From Microvelia longipes (taxonomy: Eukaryota > Arthropoda > Insecta > Hemiptera > Veliidae), in assembly GCA_018340805.1 (NCBI GenBank), contig JACMZG010000008.1, positions 57,937,962 through 58,001,961 on the forward strand: 64,000 nt of DNA, in the 5' to 3' direction. A program made the position numbers and the translations under genes. Positions 12,343-23,834 of the stretch are shown piece by piece; the stretch's first letter is position 1; each line of letters opens with the position of its first letter. A model generated the notes under the pieces. The model did not search any database. It was not told where the DNA came from and was given only the letters and a program-made list of their open reading frames with translations.

Positions 12343-13127
12343 AATTGGGTACGAGGTACCTCGGAACTTTTACATATCACGTCGGATTAGCTACGCTCAC
12401 CCTCCCTACTTCGGACTCGCTTCGCTCGTTCTCAGAATATATAAGTCGTTAAATATATACTGCAACAAGTATTCGTTAAATAGTAATCGTCCTCGAATAG
12501 TAAATTCATCCGTTTCCTTCCCAAAGGTCACCAATCTAGGCACTGCCCACGCCCGATGTAACTTAACTTTTATGATTCAACAAAAACCATAGATATATTT
12601 GTCGTAATAATAGTGTAATTATTTATTACGTTAAGGTAATAAAAAATACATTTAAACTCAATTGGATAATTGTCCGATTTCTCACAATTTTTAAAAAACG
12701 TACCCAAGTCATTTCATAAAAATTTAATTAATGCTAATGATGAGATGAAATTCGTTATGTTAGTCTTATATATGGCTACATGCGTGTCAAATCTTAATCC
12801 GATCGCATCATTTTTCTACGTTTTATGAAATTTGACATTTTTGCTGAGTCATTATTGGGGGTTATGGCGCCATAAAAAATATTTTCCTAATAGCACAACT
12901 ACACCGGTAGACTGGTTTCTGTACAAAGTTTCAAATCTCTAGCTTAAATACATTAGGAGCTACGATGATAACAGACACACACATACAGACAGACAACTTT
13001 GTAAAAACTACTTACGAGGCTTTAAAAACACCTTCAATTGATAACTCCGGTGACATCCCGGTTTCAGATTTTTTTTACAAACACAATGATTTTGCTCTAT
13101 ACTGACAGTATAAACGAGGAAAAGTAA
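12343..13127 (+). repeat. Rep-A near-complete copy
   Basis: The copy begins attgggtacgaggtacctcg and ends ataaacgaggaaaagtaa. In order it contains cacgtcggattagctacgct, ggactcgcttcgctcgttct, the actgcccacgcccgatg block, aactcaattggataattgtc, gtcatttcataaaaattt, ttaatccgatcgcatcattt, agctacgatgataacagaca with a short CA tract, agacagacaactttgta and tgacatcccggtttcaga. It has no open frame of note. Confidence 0.75.
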
Positions 13128-14149
13128 GAACAATCGAATTGAATTAAACAAATGTACAATTAACCTTAATTAATAACACCCTCGGCAAATAATATTACCT
13201 TAAGCACAGTGTAGTCACAACATTCTTAATACTAGCAAAGCTATTCCGAAGTCATTACATCATAACTTTTGGATCACTATGTCTTCTGACGTTGAGTGTA
13301 ATGAGAACGAGTAATACTACCTTAAGCATCGTGTCATCATGACATTATAAGGACGAGCGAGTCATACTTGTGAGGAAAAAAGACACCCCGTACCCGACCT
13401 TTTTACTATTTTGTTAAAAAGAGTATAATACCTCTCAAAAATCCCACCAAATAGTTTTCTTAAAGGTACGTGAAATAGCTTTATTTATTAGATTAGGGAT
13501 TAGGAGCTCATACTCCCTAAATCTAGGTACTAGATTTGAAACGAGTCAAAATTTATTATTATAAAAGAGTCTCTGCAAAATTTAATCAAAAAATATTTTT
13601 TGGAAAATGCGCTTTTCGTCATGGTTCATTGTTAAATCAAGAACAAAAACGAATATAGACCAACTTCGTACATAGGCACTGTTTTGCTACCTTGTATTGT
13701 TGTTCCTATACTCCAATATAATAGCATTTTACTTTTGCTATTACTATAATACTAATAGCATTTTAAAATTTGCTGAATTGTCGTAGCTCATGATTTACAA
13801 GCCTTATTAAAAGTTAATAATATTAAGGTGGAGAGTAGTTTACAAAAATGTCGGGTCATTATGTTAGGTAGGTGAAATAATCAAGGTCATTAACGATATT
13901 CTATTGACCTAACTCGTTTCAAAGAGGGGATATCTTGAGCTCGAGTGTTCAATATTGTAGTTTAGTTTAACACAAAGTTATATAAGTACAGTGTTATAAT
14001 ACTTGTGTTATGAGTTCGTAACGAGTGTTGTCTCTGCCGAATCAGATCTGTCCTCAATTTAATTGATACATTTAATATTTTATCAAGTATTAAAACTTTT
14101 TCAAAAAACTCTTTCAAGAAGTTTTGGACTCTACTGGTTCAAACTAGTT
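13128..14149. other. Gene-free interval
   Basis: No gene was recognised. A short Rep-A-like snippet (acaccccgtacccgac, about 13383-13398) sits here in minus orientation. The rest is AT-rich without clear structure. Confidence 0.4.
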
Positions 14150-14935
14150 TTTACTTTTCCTCATTTATAAATATACAGTAGGTATATAGGATAAGTATTG
14201 TGTTTACATAAAATCTGAAATCGGGATGTCACTTGAATTATTCGTTTTAGGCGTTTTAAGGCCTCCTAAGTGGTTTTTACATTTGAATACAGACAGAAGT
14301 TGTCTGTCTGTATGTGTGTGTCTGTTATCATTGTAGCTCTCAGTGTATTTATGATAGAGAATTGAAACTTGGTACAAAAATCAATCTTTAGGTCCAGTTG
14401 TGCAATCCAGAAAATGATGATAACGGAAATTTCAAAAAAATCATAAAACACGGAAATAAGATGTTCCGAAAGATTTAAGATTTAGCTTGTATGTATTCAT
14501 GTATAAGACCATTTCATATCATTGTCAGCATTAGTTTTTATCGAATGACTTTTATTTTTTGAAAATTTCTTTTGTTGTTCCTCTCAGTGCCCAACCTTAC
14601 AATTAATATGTATTATTTTTTTAAAAATCGTTAAAAGTCAAAAATATTTCCAATTGAGTTTGAAGTGTAATCCTTACGTAATAAAAAAGTATACTAAGTT
14701 TTTGTTGGATCATAAAAGTCAGTACCAAGGTGGGTGACACTTGGAATAATACGAATGTATTTTCTGTTTGAGAATAAGCGAAGCGAGTCCGAAGATGTTC
14801 TGCAATATAAATTAGGAGGTGATTTTTATATTCTGAGAATAAGTGAAGTGGGTTCCGGCGTAGTGTGGATTAGCATAGCGAATTCAATGTGATAAGGAAA
14901 AGTCCCGAGATACCCCATACCCGATTTTTTCTCAT
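14150..14935 (-). repeat. Rep-A near-complete copy, minus orientation
   Basis: The copy starts ttttacttttcctcatttat and reads inward through tctgaaatcgggatgtcac, aaggcctcctaagtggtttt, gttgtctgtctgtatgtgtg, tgatagagaattgaaacttg, accatttcatatcattgtca, ataagcgaagcgagtccgaa and tcccgagataccccatacccg. The order is the exact reverse of the plus copies, which supports a defined element about 0.8-0.95 kb long. Confidence 0.75.
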
Positions 14936-15420
14936 TGGTACGTTTTCATCAATTTAATTGTAAGAGCAAGATTATAGGAATGATTTAGGATGATATGCTG
15001 TCATTTTAATCTTATTATTTGTTATCGGGGCGAAATATGACTCCTAAGTTGTCTTTAGGATTAAATTTTTTTTTGAGGTAGTACGTAATTGAGCACTTTA
15101 TTGGACCGTTTTTAGGATGAGAAGCCAATCATTATTGTTATAGGAGGTTATTTAGTACTTTTCACCTCCGAGGACAATAATGAATGTAAAAAAAACTCCT
15201 AGGACGTAAAAGTAATTCATATATTGCCGCCTTTACTGTAATGTAGCGTGTTCAAAAAAACAATCTGTCATGAGATTTCTTTAAACACGTTCATTTTGTT
15301 TCTGTTTTTGTTCGTAGACTAATTTTTTTTCGTTTTTAAAAGGTGTTCTAATCGACAATTTTTGTGTGTTTATTTGTAAAGCTTTTACATTTTTGAGTAA
15401 AAGTGTGAAGCTATGGATGA

Positions 15421-15593
15421 TGTTTAAAATTGACATTGTCAAATGTAATATTGTTTGAAATATATTTTTTTTGACTCAGTCTTGTGACAGAATTCAAAGT
15501 GTTTTCAATTTTATATTTTAAGGAATCTAAGTAAGTTATTTTAAAGTAAGAACCTACAAGAAAATCATTAAGAAGAAAGGTTAAATAAGAACA
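15421..15593 (+). repeat. 5' LTR of the BEL/Pao element
   Basis: The LTR is 173 bp, starts tgtttaaaattgacattg and ends ggttaaataagaaca. By eye it is identical to the copy at 20115-20287. Short LTRs without clear coding content are usual in this superfamily. Confidence 0.93.
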
Positions 15594-15755
15594 AGTGGCG
15601 ACCAAGTGACAGTAAGTCGGTTTAAGATATTCTCGGTCACAAGTCTAAAGTTAGCAATTCACAAGTCGTAAGTAAGAAAATTTTTTAATCTTGTGAATTT
15701 TAAGCATCAGTCTGTCATTCCTTAATAGTAAAGTTTATTAGTAAGTCAGTGGAAA

Positions 15756-16616
15756 ATGGATGCACTGTTAAGTGAAAGGAATGTCATAAGAAAGCATATA
15801 AGAGAACTCTATGATAAAGTTGAAAGAAAAGAATCCGTAGACATAAGAAAGCATACATTACAAGCTAAATATGAAAGATTACAAAAATTAGATGACAGTG
15901 TCAAATTTTTATTGACAGAAAAAGAAAATATATCACAAGCTGAATGGGATCAAGAGTTCGAAGCAACAGAAGAATATAAAGATAAGATTGTATATCTTCT
16001 TCAAGATTTTTGTGATCAAGAAGATATAAATGATAAGTATGATGAAAAGAAAAATATGAAACTACCCAAGATAGTATATACTCAATTTGATGGTACTCAA
16101 AAAATGTGGTTACCATTCTGGGGTCAATTCAAAAAAATTGCTGAAGATAGAAAATTGACCGAAGAAGACAAGTTTCAATACTTACTACAGTCGACTACAG
16201 GCAAGGCAAGGACATTAGTTGAAAGTTTTCCACCATCGAGAAAAAACTTCACCAAGGTAATAGATTTGTTGAGAGATAGATTCGCAAGACAAGAAGTTCT
16301 TGTTGAACACTATGTTCGAGAACTGTTGAATATAATGATTCAACAAGTAACAAATAAGGATAAGATGTGTCTATCAGAATTATTCGATTCTATCTCTCGA
16401 CAAATAAATGCCCTCGAAGAATTGAATATGACTAGAGACAGTTATGCTGCAATGCTTTTGCCATTAATTGAGTCTGCTCTCCCTAGTCATATTCTAATCG
16501 AGTGGGAAAGATCAAAATATAAATCGTCCAATAAGTCTAATGATGGGGATCAAATTTCTAATTTAGATAAATTAATGACTTTCCTTAGAGGGGAAGTAGA
16601 TAGTGAAGAGAGGTAA
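15756..16616 (+). CDS. Gag protein of the BEL/Pao element (DUF1759-like)
   Basis: This frame encodes 286 residues. The N-terminal 100 residues are charged and likely coiled coil (many K/E/R heptads). Residues about 103-250 contain LPKIVYTQFDGTQKMWLPFW followed by GQFKKIAEDRKL. This is the DUF1759/gag-like domain of BEL/Pao elements, with its FDG...W..FW signature and the later KARTLVESFP and VIDLLRDRFAR segments. The ATG at 15756 is the first in a long leader and follows gtcagtggaaa. The frame ends at a stop just before the zinc-knuckle region. In most family members gag and pol are one frame, so this stop and the offset to 16685 look like damage. The product would form the capsid of the intracellular particle. 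Confidence 0.85.
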   Translation: MDALLSERNVIRKHIRELYDKVERKESVDIRKHTLQAKYERLQKLDDSVKFLLTEKENISQAEWDQEFEATEEYKDKIVYLLQDFCDQEDINDKYDEKKNMKLPKIVYTQFDGTQKMWLPFWGQFKKIAEDRKLTEEDKFQYLLQSTTGKARTLVESFPPSRKNFTKVIDLLRDRFARQEVLVEHYVRELLNIMIQQVTNKDKMCLSELFDSISRQINALEELNMTRDSYAAMLLPLIESALPSHILIEWERSKYKSSNKSNDGDQISNLDKLMTFLRGEVDSEER

Positions 16617-16684
16617 AATGTGCCCAACAAGGTTTAGGTAACTTACATTTAAATTTTAGAGAAACTGAACTAAAAGTAGATAAT

Positions 16685-19600
16685 TTGCCAACAGCGTCAA
16701 ATTTAATAAACCAAAATTCTAAAATTAAGACTGTATTAGATAATTGCATATTTTGTAATAAACGTCATTCAAGCCAAGACTGTTACAAAGCTTCAAGGAT
16801 GTCTTTGAAGGATAAAAAAGAAATAATAATTAAAAATAATAGATGTTTTGCTTGTTTAAAAAAGTCACATTCAACCAGAGAATGTAGATATCCACCTAAA
16901 TGTATGATCTGTAGGAGATCACATTTTGTAATTATTTGTCCTGATCTTCCTCAACATAAATCAAAGAAAGATCAAAAACCTAAGAAAAAGGAAAAATCTG
17001 TAGTAGAGTCTGTAGTTCATGTTAACAGTAACTTTAATGACGTTAAAATCTATATGCAAACATTAATTTTGAAAATAAATAATCCTAAAAAGCAAGGTCA
17101 ATATATTAAGATTAGAGCACTATTAGATTCAGGTTCACAAAGGTCATACCTTTTGTCGAAGCTGGCATCTGATTTGGAATTGCCAGAAGTAGGGCAATGT
17201 ATTATGGTTCATTCTCTATTTGGTGGTAGAGAAACTAAAGAAAAACATTCACAATATCGAGTTATGATTGAAGGTTTAGATAGTGAATATAGTTTAGAAA
17301 TTAACGTTTTTTCTCAAAATAAAATATGTAATTTGTTCCAAGGGTAGACGATATAGATTTATTAAAGAAAATTAAAAGATAATAATATTATTTTAAGTGA
17401 TAACAATGACGAAGGTATTAATGAAATAAGTTTGTTGCTAGGAGCAGATGTCATTGGTTTAATACTTACGGGTAAAATAATTAAGTTTGAAAGTATTTCA
17501 TGTCTAGATACTTGGTTTGGATGGACTGCTATGGGTGGTGGAGAAAAAATGAAAATTTATAAAGAGTTTAATTGTCAAAATTTATCTAAAATAGCGGATC
17601 TTTGGGAATTAGAGAGCATTGGAATAAATGATCCTGGTAAAGTTGTGACAAAAAGGGAACATGAAGCAATGGTACTTGATAACTTTCATAAAACATTAGT
17701 GGTAGATAAGGAAGGTAGATACGAAGTTAGACTACCATGGGTAGATAATAAAGTAGAATTACAAGATAACAGAGAAATTGCGGAAAAAAGGTTAGTAAGT
17801 GCCACGAACAAACTAATAAAATTAGGTAAATTACAAAATTATGATAAAGAGTTTAAAAATTGGTTAGATCAAGGAATAATAGAAATTGTTGAAAAGGAAA
17901 ATGAGCATGATGGATTGCACTATTTACCGCATAGGCCTGTGTTTAAAGAAAGTAGTATGACCACAAAGATAAGACCTGTTTTTGATGCATCATGCAAAGA
18001 TGATTGGGGTATTCATTAAATTCTTGTTTAGAAAAGGTCCAAATTTGTTAGAACTAATACCAGACCTTTTAACTAAATTTAGATTAGGTGAGATAGGTGT
18101 CACATCGGATATAGCTAAGGCATTTTTACAAATAGTTTTGCGCAAGAAGATAGAGATTGGTTACGATTTCTTTGGTGGAAAGATGTTTCGGGTCAAAATC
18201 GTGAAATACAAATTTTTAGACATACGAGAGTTGTATTTGGGTTAAGTCCCAGCCCATTTCTACTTATGGCAACAATATATTATCACCTTCAATCTATTGG
18301 AGGGATTTAAAAGAAACAGCAGATAAGTTAGCTAAATCTTTTTATGTTGATAATTCAATTGTGGCAGTTAAAAATGGGCAAGAATTAGAAAAATTTATGA
18401 AAGAAGCAAAAGTTATTATGGAAAGAGGAAAATTTGACCTAAGAGAATGGGCGCATTCTAAACCAATAGGATCTAAGTTTGAATGTTGTGACAAGGGGTT
18501 ATGTATCATGAACAGGGAAAATAGTGATAAATTGTCGGTTTTAGGTTTATTGTGGGATGCAGTTGAAGATAAAATTTATTGTGACTTTAGATTTTTAGAA
18601 AAGGAGTGTAATAGAATTATATCGCGAAGAGTACTTTTATCAGTCGTGCAAAATATATTTGATCCCTTAGGGATATTATGTCCGATTACAATTATTCCAA
18701 AATTAATATTACAAGAAACATGGGTGTTAAAATTAGGATGGGATGTGGAACTCCCAAGTGAGTTAGTAAAAAAGTTTAAAATTTGGGAGCAAAGTTTAGT
18801 TCAGTTAAGTAATTTTAAAATTCCTAGATGTATTGTTAAGTCAGATGTAAGAAACTCAGATTATTCATTGCATATTTTTTGTGATGCAAGTAAAGTTGCA
18901 TATGGCACATGTATATTTTTGAGATGTGAGAGTAATTTTCAAGTTGAGGTGTCTTTTGTACATGCTAAAAGTAGAGTAAGTCCATTAAAAGAAAAATTAA
19001 CAGTACCAAGATTGGAGCTAATGGCTTGTCTTATAGGGGTGAGATTAGGTAAAAGTGTTTTGCAAAGTCTAGAACTGAGTTGGGTCAAATTAGAAAATAT
19101 TTCTGGACTGATTCAATGGTTTGTTTAGGGTGGATTACACAGGGGGAAAATAAAAATAGTCCAGTTTTTATAAAAAAAGAATCAGAGAAATTTTAAGTTT
19201 TAGTGAAATAGATGAATGGTTGCATGTAGATGGTATAGATAATCCCGCGGACTTGGTGTCTAGAGGGTGTTCTATAAAGACTTTTTTAGAAAAGAATTGG
19301 TGTAGTGGTCCTGAGTGGCTAAAACAAAAAGTAGATGCATGGCAAAGTAGTAAAGTAGATAAATCAAAATTTAACACTGAGTCGATTACAGAAGCAACAA
19401 TGACAAACACAACAAAAGTTGAAATGGATGATTTATTAAGAAAATTTTCGTGTTACAACAAAACAAAAAAGATATTCAGTTGGATTTTTAAATTTATTAA
19501 TAAATTAAAAAACAAAGATAGTCAAAAGCCCAAGGAAAAATAATTAAATTAAGTCGAGATCAAATCAATAGTTTTAGAATTAAGTTATGAGGAGTGTGAA

Positions 19601-19788
19601 GTAGGAGAAAAAGAACTAATAAAGTATATGCAAAGACATAGTGTGGAAAAAGAATCTATAAAAAATTTAAGAACATTTGAAGAAGAAGAAGAAGTGGTAA
19701 AAAGGTATGATGAGAAAAAAGGATGAGTAAACAGAGGATTTATACACGAAAACAAAGGAGAAAAATAAGTTGGAGACCAATACTTCAA
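16685..19788 (+). pseudogene. Pol region of the BEL/Pao element: zinc knuckles, protease, RT, RNase H; broken
   Basis: Successive frames carry the parts of one pol protein. 16685-17347 has three cysteine/histidine knuckles (CIFCNKRHSSQDC, CFACLKKSHSTREC, CMICRRSHFVIIC) and a protease site LLDSGSQ (codons at 17123-17140). 17432-18019 has LLGADVIG, a tryptophan-rich GWTAMGG, and the start of RT (HRPVFKESS, KIRPVFDASC). 17982-18245 continues RT (VTSDIAKAFLQI). The RT active site reads YVDN at 18343-18354. 18361-19128 carries the RT thumb and RNase H (DPLGILCPIT, FCDASKVAYG, TVPRLELMACLIG). 19220-19543 contains NPADLVSRG. Breaks fall near 17347-17432, 18000-18020, 18240-18310 and 19128-19220. Beyond 19543 only an integrase N-terminal-like piece (YMQRHSVEKESIKNLRTFEE) remains; no DDE core was seen. 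Confidence 0.85.
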
Positions 19789-20114
19789 AGTAGGACGATT
19801 GTTAAAAAAGCCAGATCGGTTAAAATTTTAGGAGTAATTAAGAGGATTTGCTTGCTAAATTTATACTTAGTTTAAAAACTTAATTAGTTAAATGGATATT
19901 AATTATTAATTTCTTAATTTATAGCAAAAAAAAAAAAGAACTTTCTATTTTTTTCTTTATACTTGTTTTAATAGTTATTTTAAGTTTGTTTGTTTATTTT
20001 AAAGTGGCTTTAGGACAAGAGCATGTTGGCATAAATTAGATACTTTAGTAGTTTTTATTAAAAAAAAAAATATATATATATATATTTGATCCTTGTCATT
20101 AGGCCTTGGGAGTG

Positions 20115-20287
20115 TGTTTAAAATTGACATTGTCAAATGTAATATTGTTTGAAATATATTTTTTTTGACTCAGTCTTGTGACAGAATTCAAAGTGTTTTC
20201 AATTTTATATTTTAAGGAATCTAAGTAAGTTATTTTAAAGTAAGAACCTACAAGAAAATCATTAAGAAGAAAGGTTAAATAAGAACA
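20115..20287 (+). repeat. 3' LTR of the BEL/Pao element
   Basis: This is identical by eye to the 5' LTR over 173 bases and is followed by the target duplication gatga. The preceding interior ends gccttgggagtg, a poor polypurine tract. Confidence 0.93.
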
Positions 20288-20391
20288 GATGAATTCAATG
20301 ATGACGATAATATGGAGTTAATTGGACGTTGTTTTTCAATTAAGTATATAGCCCAGTATATTTAATGAGTGCTACCTCAAAACAAATAGTA

Positions 20392-20507
20392 TATGCCATC
20401 CGGCTGGGAATGTCTTTATGTCTTGGCATTTTTTCTCGACTCGCTTCGCTCGTCGGTAAATCTAATTGCCGTGACAATAAAGACACACTTCTCAGCCTTA
20501 TGGCATA
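20392..20507. repeat. 116-bp hairpin, MITE-like
   Basis: The left arm tatgccatccggctgggaat pairs with atgtctttatg downstream, then tcttggcatt. The right arm runs aattgccgtgacaataaaga, then cacacttctcagcc, then ttatggcata. The arms are about 45 bases with mismatches. The loop contains gactcgcttcgctcgtc, a block also found in Rep-A. It lies 100 bp downstream of the BEL/Pao element and upstream of the EcKL-like gene. Confidence 0.6.
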
Positions 20508-20736
20508 ATAACTATTATTAAGATATAATATGGTAGATGTTAAATTATATATGATAGATAAAAATCATGCTGAGATCGCAGCCACTTTTTATAAATTTAA
20601 TTAGGACTAAAATAGACTTTTTAAGTTAAGTTACACATTTAAAAATGTTAAATTACTCTTAAAAATAATTTTCAGATACATCGAATATTTTAAATATAAC
20701 CATGATTTAGATAATAGAAAATATTTATAAGGCCGG

Positions 20737-20758
20737 CTGTAAAGTAAGTACTTTACAG
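20737..20758. repeat. Perfect 10-bp-stem hairpin
   Basis: ctgtaaagta and tactttacag are separated by two bases. It lies about 240 bases upstream of the start codon of the EcKL-like gene. No function can be assigned. Confidence 0.6.
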
Positions 20759-20976
20759 TCGTAAAATGAATAATGAATATTTATTAGATAGCTAAAGCAA
20801 TGTACAACCGGTAGACGAAAATTAAATTTAAAAAAAATTGTACATTCATCATGACTGTAATGAAATGTTCCCAATATTGCCTCGGTTCATAATTTATAAC
20901 CGAGTAATATAATATATTTACATTAATTTAACATTAGCATTAATTATTTTCAGGTTAAACCAGTATTTTAAAAGCC

Positions 20977-21237
20977 ATGGACGATAAAATTGATAAGAAA
21001 TGGATTAAAGAAGTATTAAGAGGTAAAGATGGAATAGATGAGGTACTAGATATTTGTGCCAAGCCGGCTGTGGGAGAGAATGAGAATTTTGGCAGCACTT
21101 TGTACAGGCTCACTTTGAAACTAAGGATGTCTGATAAACAATTCAAGGAGAAGAATGTTATCCTTAAAGTCAAATCAGAGAAGAGAAGTTCGTATTCATC
21201 CGAGGAAGAAGAATATGTCTTCCAAATAGAGAATAAG
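20977..21237 (+). CDS. EcKL/CHK kinase-like protein, first coding exon
   Basis: The exon encodes 87 residues starting MDDKIDKKWIKEVLRG and ending EYVFQIENK. The segment AVGENENFGSTLYRLTLKL is the glycine-rich nucleotide-binding region of EcKinase/CHK proteins (usual pattern GENfaS.myR..v). NVILKVKSEKR matches the strand carrying the ATP-contacting lysine. These proteins are predicted small-molecule kinases; some phosphorylate ecdysteroids, others are linked to detoxification. An acceptor (ttttcag, ending 20953) lies 23 bases before the ATG, so a 5' non-coding exon probably exists. The donor is GT at 21238. The exon ends on a codon boundary and joins in frame to 24729. Confidence 0.88.
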
Positions 21238-21408
21238 GTATTTTACTATCAAATGTTTAACTTCATATTCTAGCAATTTACTCATCAAGGAAACTTAAAA
21301 TATCCAAACTTAAAGAAGTTTATTTCTTAACTTATTAAACTCTACAACAAATAAGGCAACGCATTAAGGTTACTGAGGGACTCAGATATTTTTTAAAATT
21401 TCACTGAA

Positions 21409-21435
21409 GAAGGCATATTTACTAAATATGCCTTC
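21409..21435. repeat. Perfect 12-bp-stem hairpin in intron
   Basis: gaaggcatattt and aaatatgccttc are separated by act. It lies in the first coding intron of the EcKL-like gene. Confidence 0.6.
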
Positions 21436-22879
21436 TATACACATTATCTAATAGCATTTAGGGAGAAACAATATTGAACTAATTATAAATACTTAAGAAA
21501 TTGATGGCAAAAAACGGTTTTATTAATTACAATCGTATCACGATTTCGTAAATTAATAGTCATCACGATATACGATATCGGCGTTATTATATGCTTCCGC
21601 GGCGTTGTCCGAGATCAACCTAAAGGATCTTGAATAAAAGGACGCGTTAAGGCGCTGATGGAGTTAAAGTGAACGCACTCTTTACGAGAGATAGCGCTTT
21701 GGATCGATTTGCCATACAACAAAGAGACCTCGTTGAGAACCACCAGAAGTCCTCACATGCTTGGTGCGAACTGCGCATGCATACAATCACTACAATAACT
21801 GCGCAAATTCTAAATCTAGAGGCAAATTTACCTCCCGATGGTATCCTATTGTACTGCTTCTCAAAAGGGTACAAATAATAAAAAGTAATATCTTGTCTTT
21901 ATTTAACTGTTTTATTTCAATTGACTTAACTAGCTCTAAAGGTTATTAAAATCACGACGAACACCGAACGACAAGCACAGAAGAAAGTTGAGAAGCAAAC
22001 TTGACGTTTGCTCCAACGTTAAACTTCGTTTCACGTCTTTTTTTCCTACAACTACAGAGTGAACATAAAGTCAAAAAAGTGACGCCACCGTTTTCAAGGA
22101 AAATAGATGGGCATGGGAAAACATAATTTAAATAAGTTCCTTGGCTAAACACATGAGAAGGTAAGTTTGCGCCTATTTATGTATCTCATTTAACGTCCAT
22201 GGGGTCAAAAAAGTTTCTTAACTCGTCATCCTTATAATTCAAAATCCTTAATCAACCTAATTGATAGAACGAATATAAGATTGATATTTGCTTATCAACA
22301 CAACTTGCAACAATGAAACTGAATCTAACAATTGTAAGGGGAATAAAGCTTAAAAAGGTAGATTCATGATCTACCTTATCAAATTTATCGTTTCAAGAAC
22401 ACCCTTTGTAAAAATAATTAAAGATCCTCAGCTAGTTCTTTCAGGAATTTATACAAAGTTGAATTAAAATTAAATGAATGGGTTAACTAATTTTAATGCT
22501 AGAATTTTTAATAGCAATCTTGCACACATTTCAGCATTAAGAATCAAGTTTTGGCTTTGTTTTTGTAAACTCAGAAATACACTAAAATATAAAATTTTAG
22601 TTTTGAAAATAATGAACGTTATATTATCAATTATTATACGAACATGTCTTCACTTTTGCCCCTTACTTTCTCTAAATGTTTTAACCTGCATGACATTTTA
22701 GTGATGACATTATACTCTAGTTGTATTTGTTCAGGAGTACTAAATCTTAAAAGAACTTATGTAGTGTTATAAATCTTTTATATGACATTTATTGGTTTTA
22801 TCATAAAACATATTGGCTTTTTAACTACTAAAAATAAAATAAAATTTAACTTACTTATAATTTTTTAAGAGAAAAAATA

Positions 22880-22894
22880 ATATATATATATATT

Positions 22895-22946
<52 letters not shown>
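22880..22946. repeat. (AT)n microsatellite
   Basis: TA/AT dinucleotide tract with small interruptions (ttaataa). Confidence 0.85.
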
Positions 22947-22951
<5 letters not shown>

Positions 22952-23834
22952 TATTAATTAATAAGCTTTCCTAATCTTTAAACCATAGGGCAGTAAAATT
23001 TAAATTTTTAAATATTTAGCTTCTTTTAATATTAAAAGATACTAGTTAGGGCCTTAAATATTGCCTAAACCCGGATTCATTTAGGGTTAAGGATCTTCTA
23101 CGAGACCCTGACTTATGGAAACACTAGCTTAACGTCTTTTTTGAAGAAAACCCGGGATTGAACTTTAACTTTCTGAGCGAGAGGCTTTAATGCTATTCGT
23201 TGCACCCAAGGACCTAAATATTAGTTCCAGCTTTTTGGAGGATAGTATCACCAAATAATAGGAAATATCTAAAGACCCTCTTTCCCATAAATGTCCACTT
23301 TATTCAAAGATAGTAATTAGTTGATCACAAAATACTTTTTGTGGTGTATCACTATTAAAAAATATGGAAATGGTTTTATTGAATGTAGAAAAAAAAGATC
23401 ACATTGTTATTTACAATTGTATCAACAAAAGGAACATTATTTTTGAATTAGTCATGAGAAAGGGACATGGTAGATATTCGTAAATCTGAATTTTCAGTCA
23501 ATATCTGGTGAATGTTTTATACAGTTTGCATTAAATATTCCAGACATATCCTCCAAGGAGGGATTTCCCACATGAATATTTTCTTTCAACTTTCTTTTCA
23601 AACTTTTATTGTAACTTGTTCTTACTTTAACTTGTTTTAAATTAAGTTTAATATTTTTGCGTAGATTTTTTGCACATGAGTTACCACTGTTAACTTTATT
23701 TTAGGATTTATAGCTATACTGCAAGCCTTTAGTCAGTTTAAGCTGGGTTTTGCTTTAGATTTAAATGACTGTTATGTTCAGAAGGCAATTTAATGTTAAA
23801 ATGTGCACGTAAAGTTGGAGTTTTTGAGTGCCCT

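Larger units (their letters stand above)
15416..20292 (+). mobile_element. BEL/Pao-type LTR retrotransposon, complete ends but defective interior
   Basis: Two 173-bp LTRs (15421-15593 and 20115-20287), beginning tg and ending ca, flank a 4.5-kb interior with gag, protease, reverse transcriptase and RNase H remnants in BEL/Pao order. A 5-bp target duplication, gatga, flanks the element (15416-15420 and 20288-20292). Two bases after the 5' LTR, tggcgacc (15596-15603) resembles a tRNA-Arg primer-binding site, followed by an imperfect extension. The purine tract before the 3' LTR is weak (gggagtg). The integrase catalytic core is not recognisable, and the coding region is interrupted by frameshifts and stops, so this copy cannot be autonomous. 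It lies between the transporter exons and the EcKL-like gene. Confidence 0.92.

Noticed and set aside
21647..22152. Several overlapping small frames in the EcKL intron
   Set aside because: They overlap on both strands, lack recognisable domains and splice signals, and lie in an intron.
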